Assembly (NCBI RefSeq): GCF_900112305.1
Contig: NZ_FOKT01000001.1
Location: forward strand, 124,001 to 188,000
DNA from: Microbulbifer thermotolerans
GTDB taxonomy: Bacteria; Pseudomonadota; Gammaproteobacteria; Pseudomonadales; Cellvibrionaceae
Length of the DNA: 64,000 bases
Direction of reading: 5' to 3'
Shown here: piece by piece, positions 8,937-16,550 of the stretch
Position numbering within the stretch: the stretch's first letter is position 1
Layout: each line of letters begins with the position of its first letter
The notes under the pieces: generated by a model
Database searches by the model: none
Seen by the model: only the letters and a program-made list of their open reading frames with translations
What the model was told of the DNA's origin: nothing
Made by a program: the position numbers and the translations under genes

Positions 8937-9446
8937 ATGGGAATACCGATACGGGATGCTGAAACAGCTATAACCACTTCGATCGCCGACTATCGCGACG
9001 AAACACACGCGCGGGACATATTGGCGCTGATGGAGGAATACGCCCGCGATCCTTTCGGCGGGGGGGAGCCTCTATCCGACTTTTGCCGGGCACACCTGGT
9101 GCAGAGGCTGGCGGAATTCCCCGGCGCTTTCAGCGTGCTGGCCTACCGTGAAAACCGCGCGGTGGGGCTGGTCAATTGCTTTACCGGATTCTCCACTTTC
9201 CTGTGCAAACCACTGGTGAATATCCACGATGTGATCGTCAGCAAGAATGCCCGCGGTGCCGGTGTTTGTACGCAGATGCTGGAGCTGGTGGCGAAGGAAG
9301 CGAAAAAACGCGGTTGCTGCAAGTTGACCCTGGAAGTGCTGGAGAAAAACCTGCCGGCGCAGGCTGCATACCGAAAGTCAGGCTTTAGGCCCTATGCCCT
9401 GGATGAAGCAATGGGGCAGGCGGCATTTTGGCAGCGGTATTTGTAG
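8937..9446 (+). CDS. GNAT family N-acetyltransferase
   Basis: 169 residues from the ATG at 8937, which has AGAAGG nine bases upstream; an ATG at 8928 is too close to that site, and the longer open frame from 8730 overlaps the small ORF. GNAT motifs are present: the VNIHDVIVSKNARGAGVCTQ region forms the acetyl-CoA pyrophosphate loop (R/Q-x-x-G-x-G/A), followed by LTLEVLEKNLPAQAAYRKSGF, typical of motif B. It transfers an acyl group from CoA to an amine; the acceptor is unknown. Confidence 0.85.
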   Translation: MGIPIRDAETAITTSIADYRDETHARDILALMEEYARDPFGGGEPLSDFCRAHLVQRLAEFPGAFSVLAYRENRAVGLVNCFTGFSTFLCKPLVNIHDVIVSKNARGAGVCTQMLELVAKEAKKRGCCKLTLEVLEKNLPAQAAYRKSGFRPYALDEAMGQAAFWQRYL

Positions 9447-9691
9447 GGGGCTGAGACTCCCGGCGCCGCTCTCTTTTCCGGAGCTCCGTGTCTTTCCTCT
9501 AGAGGGGCGAAAAAATCCAAGCCCTTTTGATATTCCGAGCGCTCTTTGCAGCGCGGCTTTCTACTTTTCGGCGGCGGCTTGCCACGGCGCCGCGCGCCGC
9601 CCTGTGCAATACTTTTGAAAGTAGTGTGTTCCGGGTGTGTGGCGAATCAACGCCTCAGTTTGGTGCGCGCGGAACAGGGAGGGAGTTTGCA

Positions 9692-10414
9692 ATGCGACTG
9701 AGTACAACTTTGGCACAGGGCCGTTATCACTACAGTTGTGACGGCCGGGCCATGCCAGTTCAGGACAGCTGGCAACTGGGTGAGGACACCGAGGGCCACC
9801 GTATCGTGATCAGTCGACGCCTGGTGGGTGAAGAGGGCTTCGGCATGGAAGTTTGCGCCCGCTTCTGCGAGGGCCTGGTGAGCGACTTCCGCATACGCTG
9901 GCGGGACCAGGTGGGTGAGGAGAATGCCCGCTACCGCCTGTGCCATGACGCCGGCCAAAAGCCGCGACTGGGAGACCCGATAGCGGTGGACTGGACGGGA
10001 CCCAACGGTCCGCAGAGTGCGAGTGTCGAGGGCGCGGGGCGTCTGTTGTTTCCGCTCATGCGCATTTTTATGGGGCCTTTATTGCTCAAGCTGGAAACCT
10101 TTCGCGAGGGGCTGGAAGTCGTCAGTCCCGATATCGTCGACCCGTCCCAGCGTGGCAAGTTGCTGGCACCGCGGGTCAGCCACCGAAGCGCACGGCCGCT
10201 AGCCGGCGATGCCGCTACCCAGGGCGCGCAGGAGCTGGGGGACAATGTCTGCGGTTATATCTATCAGGGAGAGGAGGCCGAGCGCGACGCCCATTGCTAC
10301 GTGGATGAGCGCGGCCTGTTGGTCGGTTATGACTGGCCTTCAAGTACCGGTCGGCTGTGGCAGGTACGGTTGCGGGACCTCGAATGGTCGCCGAAGTTGC
10401 TGCGCCTCGTGTGA
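9692..10414 (+). CDS. Conserved-looking protein of unknown function
   Basis: 240 residues. The ATG at 9692 is chosen because GGGAGGGAG lies just upstream; upstream in-frame sequence looks non-coding. There is no signal peptide or clear membrane span, although a hydrophobic stretch (GRLLFPLMRIFMGPLLLKL, about residues 110-130) could be buried or membrane-associated. The rest is a soluble mixture rich in Arg, Asp and Gly, ending DLEWSPKLLRLV. I do not recognise a family. It stands alone, with E2 65 bases downstream. Confidence 0.6.
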   Translation: MRLSTTLAQGRYHYSCDGRAMPVQDSWQLGEDTEGHRIVISRRLVGEEGFGMEVCARFCEGLVSDFRIRWRDQVGEENARYRLCHDAGQKPRLGDPIAVDWTGPNGPQSASVEGAGRLLFPLMRIFMGPLLLKLETFREGLEVVSPDIVDPSQRGKLLAPRVSHRSARPLAGDAATQGAQELGDNVCGYIYQGEEAERDAHCYVDERGLLVGYDWPSSTGRLWQVRLRDLEWSPKLLRLV

Positions 10415-10737
10415 TAGTGAGTGCTGACTCTGCAGCGCCTGCCTGTACGCCTTATCACGCTAAACCAGCCCGGCGAGTCTAAGGAACCTCTGATTAATTC
10501 GCGTGAACGCTTTGGTTAGTTCCGTGGCGCTCAGGCAATAGGATGGCTATTTCGAAAACGCACGAGTACTTCCCTGTAGCTCCGACGGATACCTCCCTGT
10601 ATCCGTCGGTTTCGAAATGGCCATCCTATCACCTGAGCTTCTCATCTAGCTCCTAAGAATTTTTACCGTCAGGAAGCGAATTAATCAGAGGTTACCTACG
10701 CTTTTTAGGTAGTTGGCTTTAACAGGGAGTAAAAGCC
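10415..10737. other. Intergenic region dominated by element E2
   Basis: 323 bases, of which 219 are repeat element E2 (10480-10698). The 39 bases between E2 and the phospholipase start leave little room for a promoter, so E2 may carry or border one. Confidence 0.6.
10480..10698 (+). repeat. Element E2: full-length 219-bp nested inverted repeat
   Basis: The ends read TAAGGAACCTCTGATTAATT and its imperfect reverse complement, both bounded by TA. Inside, an arm of 29 bases (10529-10557, GCTCAGGCAATAGG... to TTCGAAA) pairs with 10610-10638 at 26 of 29 positions. The centre is an 11-bp perfect hairpin (CCGACGGATAC/GTATCCGTCGG, loop CTCCCT, 10582-10609). No open frame is present, so it is non-autonomous (MITE-like). 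Confidence 0.8.
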
Positions 10738-11664
10738 ATGCCTTCCGCTTTTTGCCAGGGATGCTGGGTTTGTCTGTGCGTTTTGTTTTTCCCTCAGAGT
10801 CCGCTGCTCGGCCAGGAGTTATCGCAGGAAGCGGCGGTGGCGCCCGGCGGAGGAGGTCCCGTCTCTTCGCATTCGGCTACCGAGGTACATAGCAGCGACC
10901 GGGTTCAGGCGGTGCGCGAGGCGTCGATGAATCGTTTCTCGCTCGTTTCTCACAAGTCCAATTATGTCTTGCCCCTTTCCTACGGCGACACCCGCGATGC
11001 GGAAAACACTGACAGCCCTGAAACGGCCGATTGGAATGCGTTCGAAATGGAGTTTCAGTTTTCAGTGCAGGTGCCTGTCTGGGCCGGAATTCTGGGCGAG
11101 GGCTCTTACATCAGCTTCGCCTACACCAATCACAGCTTCTGGCAGGCTTATACCAGCTCTGCGCCCTTTCGCGAAAGCACTCACGAACCGGAACTGATGA
11201 TGACATGGCTGAGTGACTGGACACTGTTGGGTTTGCGGTGCGTTGTCAGCCAGCTTGCGATCAGCCATCAGTCCAACGGCCGAGGGGGCGAGATGTCCCG
11301 CGGTTGGAACCGCGTATACGCCAATTTTGTATTTGAACGGGAAGATTTTTTTCTATCAGTTAAGCCTTGGTACCGTATTCCGGAAGAGGGGGCGGGCGAT
11401 GACAACCCCGATCTTGCGTTTTACCTGGGCAACTTTGAGCTGGAGGGGGGGTACCGCACGTCGGGCTATGGGGTGTCTGTGCTGGTGCGCAATAATTTGC
11501 GGGCGGAAAACCGCGGTGCTTTTGAGGTGCGCTGGCGTTTTCCCCTCGGGCAGAGGCTGAGCGGCTACGTTAAATATTTCAACGGCTACGGTGAGAATCT
11601 GATCAATTACGATCGCCGTCAGCAGTCACTTGGTGTGGGGTTTGAGTTGGCGCAGGGGTTTTAG
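10738..11664 (+). CDS. pldA: Outer-membrane phospholipase A (first of two tandem copies)
   Basis: 308 residues with a signal peptide (about 1-26). It has the OMPLA barrel signature: VPVW, SFAYTNHSFWQAY, and catalytic ISHQSNG with His177 and Ser179, plus Asn191 in GWNRVYANF, the spacing of the H-S-N triad. The C-terminus ends in an aromatic residue (AQGF). OMPLA dimerises with calcium and hydrolyses phospholipids that reach the outer leaflet. A second copy lies 194 bases downstream on the same strand. Compared with that copy it lacks the N-terminal 45-residue insertion. The TAG stop is followed by a decayed element end (GGGTATCCCTGACC). Confidence 0.9.
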   Translation: MPSAFCQGCWVCLCVLFFPQSPLLGQELSQEAAVAPGGGGPVSSHSATEVHSSDRVQAVREASMNRFSLVSHKSNYVLPLSYGDTRDAENTDSPETADWNAFEMEFQFSVQVPVWAGILGEGSYISFAYTNHSFWQAYTSSAPFRESTHEPELMMTWLSDWTLLGLRCVVSQLAISHQSNGRGGEMSRGWNRVYANFVFEREDFFLSVKPWYRIPEEGAGDDNPDLAFYLGNFELEGGYRTSGYGVSVLVRNNLRAENRGAFEVRWRFPLGQRLSGYVKYFNGYGENLINYDRRQQSLGVGFELAQGF

Positions 11665-11852
11665 GGGTATCCCTGACCTATTCGTATGGGGGCTGTCGTT
11701 GCAAAAATCCACACGCCGGCCACGATATGCGGCATTTACGCGGACTCATCGAAGCCTCCCCCAACGGGTTTGGGCAAAGTTGTCGGGTTGTTCGGGTAAT
11801 ATTCATTCAAGCAGTGTAAGCTTGCCGCCGGACTCAATTCTAAAGGGGGGAG
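11662..11852 (+). repeat. Possible decayed member of the inverted-repeat family
   Basis: The bases following the pldA stop (TAGGGGTATCCCTGACCTAT) resemble the left end of E5, and about 11822-11852 (CCGCCGGACTCAATTCTAAA) weakly resembles the right end of E2. The interior shows no clear match, so this is tentative. Confidence 0.3.
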
Positions 11853-11858
11853 GGCGCT

Positions 11859-12953
11859 TTGTTGTGCCGCAAGCTTGTTCACGGCTTCTTTCTGTCTCTA
11901 TTTTGTAACCTGCCCGCAGTAGCGGACGTGCAGGAGGCGGATTTAACCCCGAAGACGGTGGACGCCCAGTTGACCATGGAGCAGCGGGAGTTGACCTGTC
12001 TGCGCGAGCAGTTACTGATGGCCCAGTCCGATGTCACCGTGGCGGAAATGCGCCGTTTCTGTACTGAGCAGGTGCACGGTGATCCGGTGTTGCGGGAGGA
12101 GCGCTCGCACTTTGCCACTGAGTCCGCACCTGAGCCGGTATCCGGCGATGAGGTCATTACCAGTGATGCCGCCATGGCCATACGTGATGCCGCCAGCAAC
12201 CCCTTTACCCTGGCTTCTCACAAGACCAACTATTTGCTGCCGCTGGTCTACAATCCGTCACCGGATGAAGCGGGTCTGGAAGATATCGAGCCACTTATCG
12301 GCGACACAGAAGAACTGGATTCCCTGGAAGTGCAGTTTCAGTTGTCAGTGCAAGTGCCCGTGTGGCGCGGCTTTCTCGGCCAGGCCTCTTTTATGAGCGT
12401 CGCTTACACCAATCGCAGTTTTTGGCAGGCGTACAATTCCGATAATTCTTCGCCTTTTCGCGAGACCAATCACGAACCGGAACTGATCATGACGTGGCTG
12501 AATGATCGGAGTCTGTTCGGTTGGCAGAATGTGGCCAACCAGCTGGCGATCAACCACCAGTCCAATGGTCGCAGTGAACCCCTGTCGCGCAGCTGGAATA
12601 GAATCTATGCGAATTTTGTTTTTGCACGGGACTGCTACCTTATCAGTTTCAAGCCCTGGTATCGGATTCCCGAGAAGCGCGAAGATGATGACAACCCGGA
12701 TATAGAACACTACCTCGGACATTTCGAGTTGAGCGGCCGCTACCAGCGGGGCGAGCACTCCATCTCTTTGATGCTGCGCAACAACCTGCGCTCCGACAAC
12801 CACGGTGCTGTCGAGCTGTCTTGGGGCTTTCCCATTGGTAACCGGGTGCGCGGTTACATGAAGTATTTCAATGGTTATGGAGAGAGCCTGATCGATTACG
12901 ATGAGTCGGTGCAGACGCTCGGATTTGGTTTCGAGCTGGCGCAAGGGTTCTAG
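11859..12953 (+). CDS. pldA: Outer-membrane phospholipase A (second tandem copy)
   Basis: 364 residues if started at TTG 11859 (another TTG follows at 11862); no better start exists and a strong GGGGGGAGG lies six bases upstream. A signal peptide (about 1-23, ending AVA) is followed by a Glu-rich segment (TMEQRELTCLREQLL, EMRRFC) absent from the first copy. Then comes the OMPLA domain with catalytic His233 and Ser235 in INHQSNGRS and Asn247 in SWNRIYANF, ending AQGF. The two copies share the same block order but clearly differ in sequence, so the duplication is old. The NUDIX gene starts four bases later. Confidence 0.9.
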   Translation: MLCRKLVHGFFLSLFCNLPAVADVQEADLTPKTVDAQLTMEQRELTCLREQLLMAQSDVTVAEMRRFCTEQVHGDPVLREERSHFATESAPEPVSGDEVITSDAAMAIRDAASNPFTLASHKTNYLLPLVYNPSPDEAGLEDIEPLIGDTEELDSLEVQFQLSVQVPVWRGFLGQASFMSVAYTNRSFWQAYNSDNSSPFRETNHEPELIMTWLNDRSLFGWQNVANQLAINHQSNGRSEPLSRSWNRIYANFVFARDCYLISFKPWYRIPEKREDDDNPDIEHYLGHFELSGRYQRGEHSISLMLRNNLRSDNHGAVELSWGFPIGNRVRGYMKYFNGYGESLIDYDESVQTLGFGFELAQGF

Positions 12954-12957
12954 TGCA

Positions 12958-13362
12958 ATGGGATTTGAAGACACCTATCGTCTCAGCGCGCACGCCGTTA
13001 TTACCAACGGGCAGGGAGAGGTGTTGCAGTTGCGGGCCACCTATGGAGATAAAAACTGGGGTCTGCCCGGAGGCGCGCTGGACCCGGGCGAAACCATTCA
13101 CGAAGCGCTGCTACGGGAGTGCCGCGAGGAGCTGGGGCGGGCGGTGCGCATCGAGTATCTGAGCGGTGTTTACTACCACAGTGTCTACCGCTCCCATGTA
13201 TTTATTTTTCGTGCCCATTTCTCCGACACCGGTGAGATCACTCTGTCCGACGAGCACTCGGACGCGGCCTATTTTCCGCTCGAAGCGCTGTCTCCGGTGC
13301 AGCGTCAGCGGGTGCGGGACTGCCTGGAATTCAACGGGTGGGTGCATAGTGCAAAATTCTAA
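12958..13362 (+). CDS. NUDIX hydrolase
   Basis: 134 residues from the ATG at 12958, four bases after the pldA stop, implying coupling. A full Nudix box is visible (residues 39-60: G-x5-E-x7-REC-REE-LG), preceded by NWGLPGG. The family hydrolyses nucleoside diphosphates linked to another moiety, using Mg2+. Phe- and Tyr-rich strands later (YLSGVYYHSVYRSHVFIF) are usual for small Nudix proteins. Its substrate is unknown, and the link to phospholipase is positional only. Confidence 0.88.
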   Translation: MGFEDTYRLSAHAVITNGQGEVLQLRATYGDKNWGLPGGALDPGETIHEALLRECREELGRAVRIEYLSGVYYHSVYRSHVFIFRAHFSDTGEITLSDEHSDAAYFPLEALSPVQRQRVRDCLEFNGWVHSAKF

Positions 13363-13583
13363 AAATTTTCGCTATGTGATATCTTGTGTGGGTTTTGGTT
13401 TTGCTTTTGGTGGATGGTGCTGAAATCTTGCCGACTCGCGGAATTTCCACGTTGCCTCCTTTAGACTCTGCCTCCTGTCCCGCGGGGCATTTCCCTCCGG
13501 TTCCGATGCCGCAGCGGGCAAAAAATCAAATAATATCAATAGGTTAATAGAAGCATGCAGCGGCCTGTGGAAAGTGTCGGGCT

Positions 13584-15605
13584 ATGCTGATGGATAAGAC
13601 TATGGGTTTGGAACTGAAGATGCCTGATCTGGGCAACCTGAGTGAGAGTGTGCAGCCGCTGGAGTGCCGGGTCGCCCTGGTCAGTGCCGATCGCACACTT
13701 GCGGGCGATTGGGTCAATGCGCTGAATACCACTGCCGCGCAGCACGAGAACCCTTACGGTGTGCGCTTTGAGGCGGTTACTCCCGCCGGTGTTGAGCACT
13801 TGCTGCGGGAGGAAGACCGATTACAGGCGCTAATCGTCGACGGCGGCAGCGACGCTCAGGGTCTCGCCGCGGCGGAGGCGCTGGCGGACTTGATCCACGG
13901 TCTGCGCTCAGAACTCAACATTTTTCTCATCACCCACGGGGCTTTTGCCGGTGCCGCGCCGCAGTCGACGGGTTCCATCGCGACATTGCGCCAGCGCTTC
14001 GACGAGCTGTTCGACCGCCGTGAGGGCAACTTCAACCATATGTTCCGCTTGGTGCAGGCGTTTATCGCTCGCCGCGCCTCCACCCCTTTTGCCGACACCC
14101 TGAAGGAGTATGTTTTCAGTGCCCGGGACGCCTGGCACACTCCCGGCCACTCTGGCGGCGACAGCCTGCGCAACAGTCCCTGGGTCGGCGATTTCTACCG
14201 TTTTATGGGCGAGCATGTGTTCAACACCGATCTCTCCGTATCGGTGCAGGTGCTGGACAGCCTGCTGGAGCCCCACTCGGTGATTCAGGAGGCTCAGGAT
14301 CTGGCGGCCCAGGCTTTCGGTGCCCAGCATACCTTTTTCCTGACCAATGGCACCTCCACCGCCAACAAGGTAGTGATACAGCAGATACTCGGCGGCGGCG
14401 GCAAGATTATCGTTGACCAGGCCTGCCATAAATCGGTTCACCATGCGATAGTGATGAATCGCTGTGAACCGGTGTATTTGAAATCGGTTCTTCATCCGGA
14501 ATTCGGCATCTACGGCCCGGTCAGGCGCAGCGATATCGAAGCCGCGCTGGATGAACACAGTGATGCGCGCCTGCTGGTGATTACTTCCTGCACCTACGAC
14601 GGTCTGCGCTACGATTTGCGGCCGATTATCGATTACGCCCACGAGCGCGGCGTCAAGGTGCTGGTGGATGAAGCCTGGTACGCCCACGGCTACTTCCACC
14701 CGGAGCTGCGTCCGACAGCCCTGGAATGCGGCGCCGACTATGTGACCCAGAGCACCCACAAGATGCTGTCCGCCTTCTCTCAGGCCAGCATGATCCACGT
14801 GCAAGACCCGGATTTCGACGACCACCGCTTCCGTGAAAACCTGAACATGCACGCCTCCACCAGCCCGCAATACGCGATGATTGCCAGCCTCGATGTGGCG
14901 CGCAAGCAGATGGCGATGGAGGGCTATGGCCGCCTGAAACAGTGTCTGCAAATGGTGGAGACTCTGCGCCGCGCGGTGGATGAGACAGGCGTTTTCCGCG
15001 CCCTGACCCGCGAAGACCTGATCGCGGAGCCGCTCGGTGGCGACAATATCCGTCTGGACCCCACCAAGGTGACCATCGATATTTCCGCGAGCGGCTACTC
15101 CGGCAAGGAGATGCAGATCAAGCTGTTCGACCAGTACGGCATCCAGGTGGAAAAGACCACCTACAACACCATTACGGTATTGGTGACACTCGGCAGTACC
15201 GAGAGCAAACTGCTGCGCCTGATCCATGCCTTCAAGCAGTTGGCCCGCAATCCCCGCAAGCGCGCCCACGTGGGTTCCCCCAGGCGGTTGCCGGAGTTCA
15301 CCCACTTCAACTGTCTGCCGGCGGATGCCTATTTCGCCGAGACGGAGGAGTTGCCGCTGATGGACAATGGCGCCGTGGCGGCGCAAGACTTGATTGGCCG
15401 CACCAGCGCGGATGAAATCGTGCCCTACCCACCGGGCATTCCGGTGCTGGTTCCGGGGCAGGAAATCTCCGCGCAGATTGTGCAATATCTGCAGCAATTG
15501 CTGCAGGGCCAGACGGCCACCGAAATTCACGGACTGATTTTTCGCTCGGACGAGCCGCTGCTGCGGGTGGTCAGGGAAACGAGAGAGAAAAAGCGGGAAG
15601 AGTAA
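13584..15605 (+). CDS. Orn/Lys/Arg decarboxylase family protein (PLP, fold III type)
   Basis: 673 residues. An N-terminal response-regulator-like wing domain (about 25-160) is followed by the PLP domain with HTPGHSGGD (186-193), FFLTNGTSTANK, the cofactor-binding VDEAW (Asp362) and the Schiff-base lysine in STHKMLSA (Lys393). The C-terminal domain follows. These enzymes decarboxylate a basic amino acid to a diamine (putrescine, cadaverine or agmatine). Which substrate is used cannot be read from the sequence. No antiporter gene is adjacent, arguing against a simple acid-resistance cassette. The downstream ATPase gene begins within about 45 bases. Confidence 0.88.
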   Translation: MLMDKTMGLELKMPDLGNLSESVQPLECRVALVSADRTLAGDWVNALNTTAAQHENPYGVRFEAVTPAGVEHLLREEDRLQALIVDGGSDAQGLAAAEALADLIHGLRSELNIFLITHGAFAGAAPQSTGSIATLRQRFDELFDRREGNFNHMFRLVQAFIARRASTPFADTLKEYVFSARDAWHTPGHSGGDSLRNSPWVGDFYRFMGEHVFNTDLSVSVQVLDSLLEPHSVIQEAQDLAAQAFGAQHTFFLTNGTSTANKVVIQQILGGGGKIIVDQACHKSVHHAIVMNRCEPVYLKSVLHPEFGIYGPVRRSDIEAALDEHSDARLLVITSCTYDGLRYDLRPIIDYAHERGVKVLVDEAWYAHGYFHPELRPTALECGADYVTQSTHKMLSAFSQASMIHVQDPDFDDHRFRENLNMHASTSPQYAMIASLDVARKQMAMEGYGRLKQCLQMVETLRRAVDETGVFRALTREDLIAEPLGGDNIRLDPTKVTIDISASGYSGKEMQIKLFDQYGIQVEKTTYNTITVLVTLGSTESKLLRLIHAFKQLARNPRKRAHVGSPRRLPEFTHFNCLPADAYFAETEELPLMDNGAVAAQDLIGRTSADEIVPYPPGIPVLVPGQEISAQIVQYLQQLLQGQTATEIHGLIFRSDEPLLRVVRETREKKREE

Positions 15606-15647
15606 TTGCCCCGCCGAAAAAAGGCCCACAGCCGCCCCGACACAGCA

Positions 15648-16454
15648 ATGGAAGAACGATCTGCACACACTATGCAATCTGTTGACTGGAAAAAAAATCG
15701 AGCCGCTATTTGGCGGGCCAAACACGCCCGTCTGAAACCCGTTGTCCGCCTGGACCCGATCCGCCTGGACGATTTACTCGGGATTGAGCAGCAGAAACAG
15801 GCACTGCTGGAAAATACGCGGCAATTTCTGCGTGGCGAGCCTGCCAACCACGCCCTTTTGTGGGGAGCGCGCGGCACTGGAAAGTCCAGTCTGATTCGGG
15901 CGTTGTTGAACGAGTTCGGCGACGAGGGGCTGCGCTGTGTGGAAGTGAATCTGGCGGATCTGGATGATCTGCCGGAAATTGTCGACCTGCTGGATGCCGC
16001 CGAGGCCCGCCAGTACAAATTTATTCTCTACTGTGACGATCTCTCCTTCGAGACGGGCGATACCAGTTATAAGGGTTTGAAGACGATACTTGCCGGCTCC
16101 CTGGAGCTGCCGCCGGAAAACATTCTCCTCTATGCCACCTCCAACCGCCGCCACCTGTTGCCGGAGGATGCGCGGGACAACGAACAGACCCGTGTGGTCG
16201 GCACTGAGTTGCACTACGGTGACAGTGTCGAGGAGACTCTGTCCCTCGCCGACCGTTTCGGTCTGTGGCTGAGTTTTTATCCCGCGGATTGGAGCACTTA
16301 TCTGCAAATTGTCGATAGCTACTTTCCCGACTACCCGGGCGACCGCGAAGCCTTGCACCGGGCGGCGAAACAATTCGCCATGCTGCGGGCCAATCACAGC
16401 GGCCGCACCGCACTGCAGTTCCGGCTCAGTTTCGACGGCGCCCCCGGAGAGTAA
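15648..16454 (+). CDS. DUF815-type AAA ATPase
   Basis: 268 residues from the ATG at 15648; the frame is open from a TTG at 15606 just after the decarboxylase stop, and an ATG at 15672 is also possible. The Walker A motif is GARGTGKS (about residues 73-80), the Walker B region is FILYCDDLSFE, and a sensor-like LLYATSNRRHL follows. The DUF815 pattern (RLDDLLGIEQQKQALLENT) precedes Walker A. DUF815 ATPases are widespread and have no firmly assigned function. It probably shares a transcript with the decarboxylase. Its stop codon lies inside a GC-rich hairpin. Confidence 0.85.
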   Translation: MEERSAHTMQSVDWKKNRAAIWRAKHARLKPVVRLDPIRLDDLLGIEQQKQALLENTRQFLRGEPANHALLWGARGTGKSSLIRALLNEFGDEGLRCVEVNLADLDDLPEIVDLLDAAEARQYKFILYCDDLSFETGDTSYKGLKTILAGSLELPPENILLYATSNRRHLLPEDARDNEQTRVVGTELHYGDSVEETLSLADRFGLWLSFYPADWSTYLQIVDSYFPDYPGDREALHRAAKQFAMLRANHSGRTALQFRLSFDGAPGE

Positions 16455-16463
16455 TCCGGGGGG
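16441..16463 (+). terminator. GC-rich hairpin at the end of the DUF815 gene
   Basis: CCCCCGGA and TCCGGGGG form an 8-bp stem around GAGTAA, which contains the stop codon. No T-run follows, so termination or mRNA 3' protection are both possible. Confidence 0.4.
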
Positions 16464-16550
16464 CCGTTGGGCGTGCGCGTCAAGGCAGTTGCCCTGGGGC
16501 ACCTGCCTCGAGTTCCATAAAGCTCTGGGCCTGCCGAGTCCTGTTGCCGG

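Noticed and set aside
13908-15725. A long minus-strand open frame opposite the decarboxylase
   Set aside because: His-, Gln- and Arg-rich shadow translation without a start signal; the decarboxylase on the other strand is unambiguous.
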